NCBI GenBank assembly: GCA_910584825.1
Contig: CAJUCI010000004.1
Location: forward strand, 1-64,000
Origin: an uncultured Duncaniella sp.
GTDB taxonomy: Bacteria; Bacteroidota; Bacteroidia; Bacteroidales; Muribaculaceae
Direction: 5' to 3'
DNA: 64,000 nt
In this document: positions 27,038 through 35,981 of the stretch, one piece after another
Layout: every line of letters starts with the position of its first letter
Position numbering within the stretch: the stretch's first letter is position 1
The notes under the pieces: model-generated
Databases searched by the model: none
What the model was told of the DNA's origin: nothing
What the model saw: only the letters and a program-made list of their open reading frames with translations
Program-made: the position numbers and the translations under genes

Positions 27038-28291
27038 CTATAAATCAGCCTCGGCTCCGCGCTCGGCGCAATCCTGAACGAGCTTGCGGATATACCATCC
27101 ATAGGTGTAAACCACGCGGTAACGGCCCGAACGGGGTAGTTTGTAAACCTTGCTCTCGTCCCCGTGGCCCGGGAGCATGAAGCTGTTCTCATCGGTGTCA
27201 ATATCAGGATTGTATGCCTCGTCAAATCGGATGCAGACCTTGTCGCCGGGGCGGAGCGAGTTATACACCCTCTCCCATTTGCCCGATTCTATAAACGCTC
27301 GCGGCGTAGGGCCGTCTGCTCCACGGCCTACCACGAAGACTGTCGGACCGTCACCGGCACGCACTATCCCTGGCACAGTGTCGACACGCTCAGGCAAAAG
27401 GTATTGCGCGAGTGCGAGTCCCTTGCAAGCCCTGATGCCCTCGGCTGCCGACTCGGCGTTGATGCGCGCACCGTACTCGCTCGTGTGTATGCGGTCACGG
27501 TAAAACATCTGGCTCTTCACTTTCTCCTTTCCAAACCGCTCATACTTCACGGCGGTAATATCATTGAGGTCGATAAACGGTATCTGCTCGGCCTCAGCCA
27601 CCTGACTCGACCATAGGCCGTATGTGCCGTTCACTCGCGTAATCACTGTGCTGTCAGCATCATCCCATGCATTGCGCGGAGTGAGTGAGAAAAGTATGGG
27701 ATTGCCGCCACGCGACTTCACATCGCCAATCATGCGGCGCATATATTCACCGAAAGTATAGACCTTCTCCTGCACCCCGGTCTCCTGAATGGTCACACAC
27801 AGCGAATCATTCCCAATGCCGGGTATCGAGGCACGGGCGCGGCCGCTGTCATACGGGCCATTGTCATTGTGGCCAAGCTCGATTATCACCCAGTCGCCCG
27901 GACGGATGCCTTTGACCACATCGGCCCACAGCTTATTATAGAATGTGCGGCTGCTCATGCCTCCGAGGGCATGATTCTCCACGGTAATCTTCGAGCGGTC
28001 GAAATGGTCGGGCATGAAATATCCCCAGCCCCACTGTCCGCTGTTGCCGTTACCGAGCGTGCCGGTGCGCATCGTCGAGTTACCGACAAGGAAGAGCACG
28101 GGATTATCGCCCACGCGGGTCGACCCTGCCACAGGGCGCGCCATGCGTGCCACGTCCAAACTATCGGGCGTATTGTCAACCACACCGTTGACATCCTTGA
28201 CCGGCCCCGGCACAACGCCCGAAGCATTAACCATACATATATTAGTAGAAACCGCCATTGCAGTCAGCAGTCCTGATAGAAATCTTTTCAT
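27038..28291 (-). CDS. Rhamnogalacturonan acetylesterase-like SGNH hydrolase (CE12 type)
   Basis: Such enzymes remove acetyl groups from pectin rhamnogalacturonan. Residues 1-24 are a signal peptide. The SGNH blocks are present: VGNSTMR (nucleophile Ser, near 70), the Gly block NHALGGMSSRT, GHNDNG (near 141), and the catalytic Asp/His pair in RDRIHTSEYGA (near 264). Residues after 300 (to 417) form an additional part that recalls the N-terminal strand of the family (GPTVFVVGRGADG) followed by a short beta domain. It sits downstream of the CYTH gene on the same strand and complements the pectate lyase. Confidence 0.85.
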   Translation of the reverse strand: MKRFLSGLLTAMAVSTNICMVNASGVVPGPVKDVNGVVDNTPDSLDVARMARPVAGSTRVGDNPVLFLVGNSTMRTGTLGNGNSGQWGWGYFMPDHFDRSKITVENHALGGMSSRTFYNKLWADVVKGIRPGDWVIIELGHNDNGPYDSGRARASIPGIGNDSLCVTIQETGVQEKVYTFGEYMRRMIGDVKSRGGNPILFSLTPRNAWDDADSTVITRVNGTYGLWSSQVAEAEQIPFIDLNDITAVKYERFGKEKVKSQMFYRDRIHTSEYGARINAESAAEGIRACKGLALAQYLLPERVDTVPGIVRAGDGPTVFVVGRGADGPTPRAFIESGKWERVYNSLRPGDKVCIRFDEAYNPDIDTDENSFMLPGHGDESKVYKLPRSGRYRVVYTYGWYIRKLVQDCAERGAEADL

Positions 28292-28336
28292 GGTACGTCT
28301 CTAAACTCTATACTTTAACCTTTATACTCTATACTT

Positions 28337-28792
28337 TTAAAATGCCTTAGAAAGCACCGAATTGTAATACTTCGGGTCGCCTGTGACCTCTTCACCAATA
28401 AACGGAGGTATGGCCACAGCCGCCTCGGCATCCTCAAGCTCAACCTCGGCAAGAATCAGTCCGTCATGACGGCCGTGAAACACATCCACCTCCCAGCGGC
28501 GGCCACCGTGCATGACTATATAGCGGGTCTTGTCGATGCTCCACCCGCCTGCCAGGCATGAAGCCATATCCTCGGCATCGGCCACGGGTATCTCATACTC
28601 CCACTCGTCGCGAACCGCACCCGAGTTGCGCCCTTTGACCGTAATCCAAGCGTGGTCATCGCACACGCGGAGCCTCACCGTGGCCTCGGGCCTGTCCGAC
28701 AGGTAAGTCTGACGGATATGCCTCCGCTCGGTGGCCGATAAGTCGAAACTGTTGTCCTTTACGAGAAATTTGCGTTCTATTTCCTTTGCCAT
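28337..28792 (-). CDS. CYTH-domain phosphatase-like protein
   Basis: CYTH proteins hydrolyse triphosphates such as inorganic tripolyphosphate, or in some cases make cAMP. The 151-residue protein starts at 28792, giving MAKEIERKF with the ExExK signature (E4, E6, K8); the longer frame from 28849 would cross its promoter. Further acidic and basic strand motifs (TVRLRVC, WITVKGR, EWEYEIPV, EVELED) are as in the NE0304-like short bacterial group. Most likely a triphosphatase, but its substrate is not proven by sequence. Confidence 0.87.
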   Translation of the reverse strand: MAKEIERKFLVKDNSFDLSATERRHIRQTYLSDRPEATVRLRVCDDHAWITVKGRNSGAVRDEWEYEIPVADAEDMASCLAGGWSIDKTRYIVMHGGRRWEVDVFHGRHDGLILAEVELEDAEAAVAIPPFIGEEVTGDPKYYNSVLSKAF

Positions 28793-28838
28793 TGCTCTAT
28801 TTAATACTCGCGGTGAGCCATATGTCACCTTTTTTGAG

Positions 28839-28854
28839 TAACTTTGCAAAATTA
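28839..28854. promoter_or_regulatory. Palindromic bidirectional -7 box
   Basis: TAACTTTGCAAAATTA contains a plus-strand box (28839-28846) directly abutting a minus-strand box (28847-28854). The plus box would serve the DUF5686 gene (leader about 58 bases) and the minus box the CYTH gene (leader about 50 bases). No -33 element fits at either side. Confidence 0.6.
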
Positions 28855-28908
28855 AAAATTTTTGAGTTCCCAGTTTAGGTTTTTGACAAAAAATTTACGG
28901 ACCACGCC

Positions 28909-31449
28909 ATGCGCTTGCGCACTTTAATAGCACTTATATTATCGCTCCTGACAGTACAGCTCACCAAGGCCGACACCATGACGGTGACGGGCGTGGTGCG
29001 AGACTCACTCACACGCGAACCCATACCATTTGCCACCGTCCTGCTCATGGGCACCGACCGCGGCACACTCACCGATGACAACGGCCGCTACTCAATAACC
29101 ACCGCCCTGAAGTGGGATTCCATTCAGGCCGCCACGATGGGCTATGACACCAAGGTACTTCCGGCCAAACGAGGCGCGAAGGTGCGCATCGACTTCGACC
29201 TGCATTCGACCGGCGTGCTGCTCAACACCGTCATAGCCAAGCCCAAGAAGGAGCATTACACAAAAAAGAACAATCCGGCGGTCGAGTTCATGGAGCGCAT
29301 ACGCGCCACCCGCGACCTTGGAGACCCGCGGCGCAAAGATAACTACAATTACGACAAATACGAGCGCATAACACTGGCCATCAACGACTACCACTTCAAC
29401 GATTCGGCTAAAAAAGGCTTTGACAAGAAGTTTTCGTTCATAAAGGAGTACATGGACACCTCGGCCCTGACAGGTGTGCCCATTCTCAACGTGGCCCTGC
29501 GTGAGAAGGCTTCGGAGGTGCATTACCGCCATCAGCCGGAGAGCGAGAAGGAGTATGTCAAGGGCCTGCGCAACGCGGGTATGGACGAGATACTCGACCC
29601 GCAGAGCATGCAGGTGTTTTATGAGGATGTGATGCGCGAGGTAGATGTGTATGGCAACGATATACCCATACTGCAAAACCGTTTCGTAAGCCCTCTGTCG
29701 AGAATCGCCCCCGATTTCTACAAGTTCTATCTCACCGATACTGTAGAGGTCGACTCGGTGGAGTGCGTTGAGCTGACGTTTGTGCCGCGCAATGCCGCGA
29801 CATTCGGCTTCACGGGCCGCTTCTATGTGCCTGTCGGCGACTCCACGATGTTCATAAAGCGCATAGTGATGCGTGTGCCCCACGACATCAACCTCAACTT
29901 TATCAACGCTATGCTCATATCGCAGGACTACGAGCAACTGCCCGACGGCACGCGCCTCAAGGTGAAGGACGACATGATAATGGAGGCCACGATATTTCCG
30001 GGTACGCCCGGCGTGTACGCCCGCCGCAACACCGTATATACCGGCCACAACTTCGACCCTGCCCCTGACCAGTCAATCTTTGACCGTGGCGGCGCGCAAG
30101 TATATGCCTCGGAGGCACACGGGCGTGACACTCAGTTCTGGGAGGAGAACCGCACCACATCTATCAGCCACGGCGAGAACTCGGTCGAGGCCATGATGAA
30201 AAGATTCCGCTCGGTACCTATATATTATTGGGCCGAAAAGGCGTTCAAGACATTTACATCGGGCTATATCACCACAGGCAATCCGTCGAAGTTTGACATA
30301 GGCCCGCTCACATCGACCTTCTCGACAAACACCGTCGAGGGATTCCGTCTGCGTGTCGGAGGCATGACCACCGCCGCGCTGTCCAAGCGATGGTTTGCCC
30401 GCGGATATGTGGCAAGAGGATTCCGTGACCATAAGTGGAAATACAGCGGCGAGGTGGAGTATTCGTTCAACGACAAGAAGCAGCACTCGCGCGAATTTCC
30501 CGTACACTCCATCCGCGCCACTCAGCTCTATGACATGAATATGCTCGGACAGCATTTCACGCTCAACAATCAGGATAACATGTTCATGTCGGCCAAACGC
30601 ATGGAGGACATTCAGATGACCTATCACCGCGTGACCAAATTGGAGTACACACTGGAGATGGAGAATAACTTTTCAATCAAGTTCAAACTCCAAAACGAGC
30701 GTCAGGAGCCCACGCGCTACATGCCTTTCACCAACGGATTCGGGCAGAGCTTCGGACACTATACCATGAACTCGGCCACACTCGAACTGCGTTATGCTCC
30801 GGGCGAAAAGTTCTATCAGATGAAGACGGGCCGACTCCCCATCAACTTCGATGCGCCGATATTTACATTAAGCCACACTTTGGCACCCAAGGGAGCATTC
30901 GGCAATCCGTTTGCCATCTCCACGACCGAGGCTTCGTTCAGCAAGCGGTTCTGGTTTTCGGCATTCGGATTCATGGATGTGTTCCTCAAAGGCGGTCATG
31001 TATGGAGTCGGTCACCCTACCCCAATCTGCTTATCCCCAATGCCAACCTGTCATACTTCCTCCAGCTTGAATCGTTCTCGTGTCTCAACCCTATGGAGTT
31101 CATCAACGACAGCTATGCGCAGTGGGACCTCACCTACTGGGCCAACGGCGCAATCCTCAACTATATACCTCTGCTGAAAAAACTGAAACTGCGTGAGGCA
31201 GTATTCTTCCGCGGACTCTACGGCCATCTCAGCCACCGCAACAGACCCTGGGAGCATCCCGAGCTATACGCATTCCCGGCCGACGCGCACACCCAGCTCA
31301 TGAGCTCAACCCCCTACATGGAGGCCGGCGTGGGCGTTGACAATGTATTCAAGATACTCCGCATCGACTACACCTGGCGACTGACCTACCGCAACGACCC
31401 CAACGCCTGCCGCAGCGGCCTGCGATTCATGTTCCACTTCACGTTCTGA
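28909..31449 (+). CDS. DUF5686 outer-membrane protein with carboxypeptidase-regulatory-like domain
   Basis: The 846-residue protein has a signal peptide (1-21), an N-terminal CarboxypepD_reg-like beta sandwich (about 24-110; VTGVVRDSLTREPIPFATV is the family opening) and then a long DUF5686 region (about 120-846) rich in alternating aromatic beta strands that ends in Phe (FMFHFTF), as outer-membrane barrels do. Its function is unknown; the architecture is common in Bacteroidetes and resembles a TonB-dependent receptor without a plug. The stop overlaps the next glycosyltransferase start. Confidence 0.87.
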   Translation: MRLRTLIALILSLLTVQLTKADTMTVTGVVRDSLTREPIPFATVLLMGTDRGTLTDDNGRYSITTALKWDSIQAATMGYDTKVLPAKRGAKVRIDFDLHSTGVLLNTVIAKPKKEHYTKKNNPAVEFMERIRATRDLGDPRRKDNYNYDKYERITLAINDYHFNDSAKKGFDKKFSFIKEYMDTSALTGVPILNVALREKASEVHYRHQPESEKEYVKGLRNAGMDEILDPQSMQVFYEDVMREVDVYGNDIPILQNRFVSPLSRIAPDFYKFYLTDTVEVDSVECVELTFVPRNAATFGFTGRFYVPVGDSTMFIKRIVMRVPHDINLNFINAMLISQDYEQLPDGTRLKVKDDMIMEATIFPGTPGVYARRNTVYTGHNFDPAPDQSIFDRGGAQVYASEAHGRDTQFWEENRTTSISHGENSVEAMMKRFRSVPIYYWAEKAFKTFTSGYITTGNPSKFDIGPLTSTFSTNTVEGFRLRVGGMTTAALSKRWFARGYVARGFRDHKWKYSGEVEYSFNDKKQHSREFPVHSIRATQLYDMNMLGQHFTLNNQDNMFMSAKRMEDIQMTYHRVTKLEYTLEMENNFSIKFKLQNERQEPTRYMPFTNGFGQSFGHYTMNSATLELRYAPGEKFYQMKTGRLPINFDAPIFTLSHTLAPKGAFGNPFAISTTEASFSKRFWFSAFGFMDVFLKGGHVWSRSPYPNLLIPNANLSYFLQLESFSCLNPMEFINDSYAQWDLTYWANGAILNYIPLLKKLKLREAVFFRGLYGHLSHRNRPWEHPELYAFPADAHTQLMSSTPYMEAGVGVDNVFKILRIDYTWRLTYRNDPNACRSGLRFMFHFTF

Positions 31450-32519
31450 TGGCTACAATTAATACCATGTCAAACCCAAAAGTATCAGTAATAGTCTGCA
31501 CCTACAACCAGGAAAATACCATAGGTCGCACACTTGAATCAATATTGTCGCAGGAGGTAGATTTTGATTACGAAATCGTACTTGCCGATGATTGCTCGAG
31601 TGATTCCACGCCTGAAATATGCAAGGACTATGCAGCACGATACCCCGATATCATAAGGCTTTCACTCAATAATCCCAACAAAGGCATCGTTGACAATTAC
31701 TTCGATTGCATCGAGTTATGCCGTGGAGAGTATATCGCTGACCTTGCCGGCGACGACTTTTGGGTTGACAATAAAAAACTTGCAAAACAGGCAGCCATAC
31801 TTGACAGCGATTCGTACATCGTATTGTGTCATGCCGGATGGAAAGCCGTATACCCTGACGAATCTCCTGCTGAATCAAGCATCTGGTGTATTCCTAACGA
31901 AGAGTACATCAAAGGCGGAGCTGAACTGACTCTCTCGTTGCTTAGACACGAAAAGGAAAAGAATTTCATACACCTGTGTTCCGCCATGTATCGGAGAGAT
32001 ACGGTGACGGCTCTCATGCAGAAATACCCACAACTGTTCCGCAACAAATGGCTGACATGTGAAGACTTTCAACTCAACGTAATGCTGTCAGCCTCGGGAA
32101 AAATCGCATATATTCCTGACACAGTGCTCCACTACACCATAGGCGCACCATCAATTTCATCCGATGAAAATCCATTAAAGGTAATTCGCTTTAACATCGG
32201 TGTGGTAAAATTGACCCTGCGTCTTGCTGAAGTTTTAGGTGTAGCCAAGTCCTCACTTGCCGACTATTTCGCGAGTGTCATGCAATACATTATAATGCAG
32301 TATTTCGTTCATGGTAGCCGTGAGGGAAAAAAACTTGTAAACGATTTGCTCCGAGAGGAAGAAATACCTCTTTCGCTTAAAAATCGCATCACACTGGTAT
32401 TAGGTTCTAATAATATCACTTGGAATATAGCAAGAAAAATTAGGGGGTATATCAAACGTAGACAAATTTTACCCCTCATTTTTGCACTTATTTTGTACGA
32501 TTTAACCCTTGGTTCGTGA
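31449..32519 (+). CDS. Family 2 glycosyltransferase
   Basis: A GT-A domain begins almost at the N-terminus (PKVSVIVCTYNQENTIG), with VLADDCSSDSTP and the metal-binding AGDDFWVDN. The C-terminal third is helical and basic (RKIRGYIKRRQ) with a hydrophobic end that may touch the membrane. The start at 31449 overlaps the DUF5686 stop (TGATG); an ATG at 31467 giving MSNPKVSV is also possible. The last 350 bases are visibly richer in A/T than the neighbours, which hints at transfer. Sugar and acceptor are unknown. Confidence 0.87.
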   Translation: MATINTMSNPKVSVIVCTYNQENTIGRTLESILSQEVDFDYEIVLADDCSSDSTPEICKDYAARYPDIIRLSLNNPNKGIVDNYFDCIELCRGEYIADLAGDDFWVDNKKLAKQAAILDSDSYIVLCHAGWKAVYPDESPAESSIWCIPNEEYIKGGAELTLSLLRHEKEKNFIHLCSAMYRRDTVTALMQKYPQLFRNKWLTCEDFQLNVMLSASGKIAYIPDTVLHYTIGAPSISSDENPLKVIRFNIGVVKLTLRLAEVLGVAKSSLADYFASVMQYIIMQYFVHGSREGKKLVNDLLREEEIPLSLKNRITLVLGSNNITWNIARKIRGYIKRRQILPLIFALILYDLTLGS

Positions 32520-32529
32520 AATTACGCGC

Positions 32530-32537
32530 TAAATTTG
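32530..32537 (+). promoter_or_regulatory. -7 box left before the GH3 remnant
   Basis: TAAATTTG followed by C, 26 bases before the start codon of the pseudogene. It shows that the dead gene once had its own promoter. Confidence 0.5.
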
Positions 32538-32563
32538 CGGGTACATATTTTCACCACAATACC

Positions 32564-32938
32564 ATGAAAAAACTATTGTTAATGGCGGCTTGCCGCTGAC
32601 TGCATTGTATGCCAATGCCCAGACCTATCCTTATCAGGATGAATCACTGAGCCCGTATGAACGAGCTGCCGACCTCGTGTCGCGCCTGACTCTTGCAGAA
32701 AAAATCGACCAGGTCGGCCGACATCCGCCAGTCAGCCCGCATCACTACCGAGGGTGCCACAGTCAAGGTAACCCATCTGACAAACCAGAGCGGCATCGAC
32801 GAGATTGTACGTGACCGGGCACTCAGCTCTGACCTCATCTACAATCTTGCCGGACAGCCTATGGGCCACACTGACGACTTTGACCGCCTCCCTGCCGGAT
32901 TCTACATCGTAGGCAACCTGAAGATTGTAAAGAAATAA
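32564..32938 (+). pseudogene. Remnant of a secreted GH3 beta-glucosidase
   Basis: Three pieces are in three situations. The ATG at 32564 starts a signal peptide (MKKLLLMAAC) that hits TGA at 32597. A one-base shift then gives the mature N-terminus (TYPYQDESLSPYERAADLVS, followed by RLTLAEKIDQ), the usual opening of Bacteroidales GH3 glycosidases. From about 32710 a third frame encodes about 65 residues that end in a secretion-type tail (DLIYNLAGQPMGH, LPAGFYIVGNLKIVKK). Several hundred codons of catalytic domain are missing between. So the gene suffered a frameshift plus a large out-of-frame internal deletion. Promoter box upstream and terminator downstream are still there. Confidence 0.82.
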
Positions 32939-32997
32939 CAGTCAGACATCCCAACGGCAACCATATACACCTGATAACATATAGAATCAACAACCCT

Positions 32998-33050
32998 AAT
33001 CCGGGGGAACGGAAGGACTGCCACCAAAAGCACCTCCGCTCCCCCGGATT
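32998..33050 (+). terminator. Terminator after the GH3 remnant
   Basis: AATCCGGGGGA (32998-33008) pairs with TCCCCCGGATT (33040-33050); the stem can extend inward with CGGA/TCCG. A weak T-rich stretch follows. Confidence 0.75.
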
Positions 33051-33150
33051 CTTCTATATTTAATATAATTGATAACTGCCCGATAAAAATCTATAATCTA
33101 AATTTCGATGAAAGATTGGCTGAGAATTGGCATGGAACAAAAATTATGAT

Positions 33151-33158
33151 TAATTTTG
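33151..33158 (+). promoter_or_regulatory. -7 box of the surE run
   Basis: TAATTTTG, with TTG at 33127-33129 as a possible -33 element (21 bases apart). The leader to the surE start would be about 22 bases. Confidence 0.6.
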
Positions 33159-33183
33159 TTATAAGTTAACAGGAATATCGATT

Positions 33184-33945
33184 ATGAACCGACCGCTTAT
33201 ATTTATATCCAATGACGATGGCATCGAGGCCCGCGGACTTGAGCATCTTGTGAGAATCGCCGTGCAGCACGGCGATGTGATTGTGGGTGCCCCCGACTCG
33301 CCTCAGTCTGCCAAATCATCAGCCCTCACAGCCAATGCCCCGCTCGAAGTCAAGAGTCACCCCTCAATCGACGGCGCACAGGTCTACAGCATCACCGGCA
33401 CCCCGGTGGACTGCGTGAAGGTGTCGATGCACGCGCTGCTTGACCGCAAGCCCGACCTCGTGCTCTCGGGCATAAACCACGGCTCGAACGCGGCTGTCAA
33501 CAATATCTACTCGGGCACGATGGGTGCGACGATGGAGGGCTGCATTCTCGGCATCCCTTCGATAGGATTCTCGCTGCTCGACCATTCGATGAAGGCCGAT
33601 TTTGACCCGCTGACCCCGTTTATCGACGAAATCATAGGCCACGTGCTGGCCAAAGGACTGCCCGAGGGGATATGCCTCAACGTAAACTTCCCCACCGAAT
33701 GCACCCCCAAGGGCATGAAAGTGGTGCGCGCCGCCAAGGGGTACTGGACCGAGGAGTATGCCGACTATACCACCCCTCACGGCAAGCCATTCTACTGGCT
33801 CACAGGCAAATTTCACAACGAAGAGCCTGACAACCCCGACACCGACGAGTACTGGCTGGCTCGCGAATACGGCACAATCGTGCCGATACGTCCCGACCAG
33901 ACTGCAGCCGACAAGATTGACGCCATAAAGGAAATCATAAGCTGA
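33184..33945 (+). CDS. surE: 5'/3'-nucleotidase SurE
   Basis: SurE dephosphorylates nucleoside monophosphates. The 253-residue protein shows the family signature SNDDGIEARG (9-18) with metal-binding D11 and D12, the second metal residue in APDSPQSAKSS, and GINHGSNA (about 99-106). First gene of a plus-strand run; its stop overlaps the start of dacB (TGATG), so translation is coupled. Confidence 0.95.
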   Translation: MNRPLIFISNDDGIEARGLEHLVRIAVQHGDVIVGAPDSPQSAKSSALTANAPLEVKSHPSIDGAQVYSITGTPVDCVKVSMHALLDRKPDLVLSGINHGSNAAVNNIYSGTMGATMEGCILGIPSIGFSLLDHSMKADFDPLTPFIDEIIGHVLAKGLPEGICLNVNFPTECTPKGMKVVRAAKGYWTEEYADYTTPHGKPFYWLTGKFHNEEPDNPDTDEYWLAREYGTIVPIRPDQTAADKIDAIKEIIS

Positions 33946-35303
33946 TGAGTCTGAAGAACTCTATCCTGCTGACCGTCCTGCTGACTGTGCTGACAGCCGG
34001 GCAGGCGGCCGCGTTCCCGCTCAAGGTGGCCGGACTCGACACCACGCGCACAGCCGTGTGGATTCATGACCTGCGCTGGGGATATGACCTTGTCAATGCC
34101 AATATCGACAAGAGCCTCATACCGGCATCGGTCATGAAGACGGTGACATGCGCCTCGCTACTCAATCTTGCATCGAGCGACGAGCGGTTTGACACACGCA
34201 TAGCTGTCACCGGCCACGTAAAGGACTCGGTGCTCGAGGGCAACGTCATAGTCCACGCCATCGGTGACCCTACGATTGAGTCGCAATATTTCCCCGAGAC
34301 ACAAGGATTTGCCGACAGTATCGCCACAGCACTTTCGCGCATGGGCGTGAAACGCATCACCGGCGACGTAATCATCGACGAGAGCGCGTTTCCCGACGCC
34401 ACTACCCCTCCCGGATGGATGGCCGAGGACATACCGTGGTATTACGGAGCGCGGCTACAGGGTGCCAATATTCATGACAACCGTTTCCGCCTCACCCTCC
34501 CGTCAAAAAAGACCGTGCCCGAGGTTCCCGACCTGAAATTTCAGTTTGTCAATGCCAAACGCCGCGGCGTGAAGGTAGACCGCAAGGATGGCTCAGAGAC
34601 CATGATAGTGAGCGGCAACGCACGCCGAGGCTTCAGCGAGACCTTCTCCATACCCTATCCGCGCAAGGCAATGCGAGCCGAAATCATCAGTGTGCTAAAG
34701 GACTACGGCATAACCGCCCTCGGCGGCAAGCTCAAAACCGCAGGGGACGAAACCACGATTTACACCCACCTCTCCCCGCGCCTCGGCGACATCATGGAGA
34801 GCCTCATGCACCGTTCTGACAACCTCATGGCCGAGGGGGTGCTCCGCGCCATAGCCCCCGGCGGCACACGAGCCCAGGCCATAGCCGAGGAGAATGCCGT
34901 ATGGGCAATGAATGGCATCAGCGCACACGGCGTGAACATCGTGGACGGCAGCGGGCTGTCGCGCGACAACCGGCTGACCGCACGGTTTCTCGGCGAAATC
35001 AACCGCCACATGCTGGGAGAGGAATACGGAAGCGAATACCTGTCGCTCTTCCCGCTTGCCGGCATCCACGGCACGATGAAAAATTTCCTCATCGACACCC
35101 CGCTGGAGCGTCGTGTGGCCATGAAGACAGGGTCGATGAAAGGGGTGCAGAGCTACAGCGGCTATCTTCTCGACGAAGAGGGACGCCCCACACATCTGCT
35201 CGTTTTCATAGTAAACGGATTCAGGTGCAGCCGTCCGGCGTTAAAAAATGACATCCAGCGTTTGTTATTAGAATTATTTGATGTAAGTTTGCAGGATAAT
35301 TAG
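33945..35303 (+). CDS. dacB: D-alanyl-D-alanine carboxypeptidase, PBP4 (S13) type
   Basis: PBP4-type enzymes trim or cut peptidoglycan cross-links in the periplasm. The signal peptide covers about 1-23. The three penicillin-binding motifs are visible: SxxK as SVMK (near 63), SxN as SDN (HRSDNLMAEG, near 288) and KTG (AMKTGSMKG, near 392). The length of 452 residues fits S13. It is translationally coupled to surE. A promoter for the next gene is embedded in its 3' end. Confidence 0.93.
   Translation: MSLKNSILLTVLLTVLTAGQAAAFPLKVAGLDTTRTAVWIHDLRWGYDLVNANIDKSLIPASVMKTVTCASLLNLASSDERFDTRIAVTGHVKDSVLEGNVIVHAIGDPTIESQYFPETQGFADSIATALSRMGVKRITGDVIIDESAFPDATTPPGWMAEDIPWYYGARLQGANIHDNRFRLTLPSKKTVPEVPDLKFQFVNAKRRGVKVDRKDGSETMIVSGNARRGFSETFSIPYPRKAMRAEIISVLKDYGITALGGKLKTAGDETTIYTHLSPRLGDIMESLMHRSDNLMAEGVLRAIAPGGTRAQAIAEENAVWAMNGISAHGVNIVDGSGLSRDNRLTARFLGEINRHMLGEEYGSEYLSLFPLAGIHGTMKNFLIDTPLERRVAMKTGSMKGVQSYSGYLLDEEGRPTHLLVFIVNGFRCSRPALKNDIQRLLLELFDVSLQDN
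35261..35291 (+). promoter_or_regulatory. Consensus promoter inside the dacB 3' end
   Basis: TTTG (35261-35264), 19 bases, then TAAGTTTG (35284-35291): a full match to the Bacteroidetes -33/-7 consensus. It would start transcripts near 35296 for the following hypothetical gene and rsmI. Confidence 0.75.
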
Positions 35304-35321
35304 CAGGATGTCCGGCAAACG

Positions 35322-35972
35322 ATGTCAGACACCCTCTTAGAGCATATTGATATGAAGCATAATTACAGCGAGCTTGTCAAGCTGGCTTACGAAATAGAAG
35401 GGCTTCTCACCCTCCAGGCACAAAGAGGCGAGAATGCAGTGGCAATGGTCGACGAAATGCTGGCCGAGAAGATTGCCGTGCTCAGTCGCTCGTTTCAAGA
35501 GGAGGCGGATGACGAGATAGCCGAATCGGCACTCGAAGAGGAGGAGATGATGGCCGAGCAGCCCGCACCGGCTAACACTCCCGAACCCGCACACACTCCC
35601 GAACCGGCCCCGGAACCTGTTCCTACTCCTGCCTATGAACACGCTCCTGAACGTCAGCCCGTGACCGAGCCTGAGCCAAAGATAGTGGAAATCTATGCCG
35701 AGGAGGAGGAAGAAACCCCTCTAACCCTTGACGAGAAACTGGCCCGACAGCGCGCGAAAAACCTCTTTACGGCCTTCACGCTCAATGACAAGTTCCGCTT
35801 CCGTCGCGAACTGTTCCGCAACTCGCAGGAGGAATTTGATGATGCCCTCAACGTAATCTCCCAGATGTCGACCGTCGAGGAGGCCGAGGAATATGTCTAC
35901 GACGACCTATGCCTCGACCCCGAAAGCGACGACGTCAAGGCATTCATGGACATCATAATCAAGCACTTCTAA
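35322..35972 (+). CDS. Hypothetical acidic protein with Pro/Glu-rich linker
   Basis: The 216 residues fall into three parts: an N-terminal helical segment (about 1-75), a PEP/PAP-rich acidic linker (about 78-130) and a conserved-looking helical C-terminal domain (about 135-216; LTLDEKLARQRAKNL, RRELFRNSQEEFDDAL). No signal peptide or membrane helix, so it is cytoplasmic. I know no function. An internal ATG at 35352 (MKHNYSEL) is an alternative start. It has its own strong promoter and is followed after 9 bases by rsmI. Confidence 0.8.
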   Translation: MSDTLLEHIDMKHNYSELVKLAYEIEGLLTLQAQRGENAVAMVDEMLAEKIAVLSRSFQEEADDEIAESALEEEEMMAEQPAPANTPEPAHTPEPAPEPVPTPAYEHAPERQPVTEPEPKIVEIYAEEEEETPLTLDEKLARQRAKNLFTAFTLNDKFRFRRELFRNSQEEFDDALNVISQMSTVEEAEEYVYDDLCLDPESDDVKAFMDIIIKHF

Positions 35973-35981
35973 ACTCCCGGA

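Noticed and set aside
32590..32938. Two short separate genes in place of the GH3 remnant
   Set aside because: The pieces match the start and the end of one secreted glycosidase in order; a single broken gene explains both.
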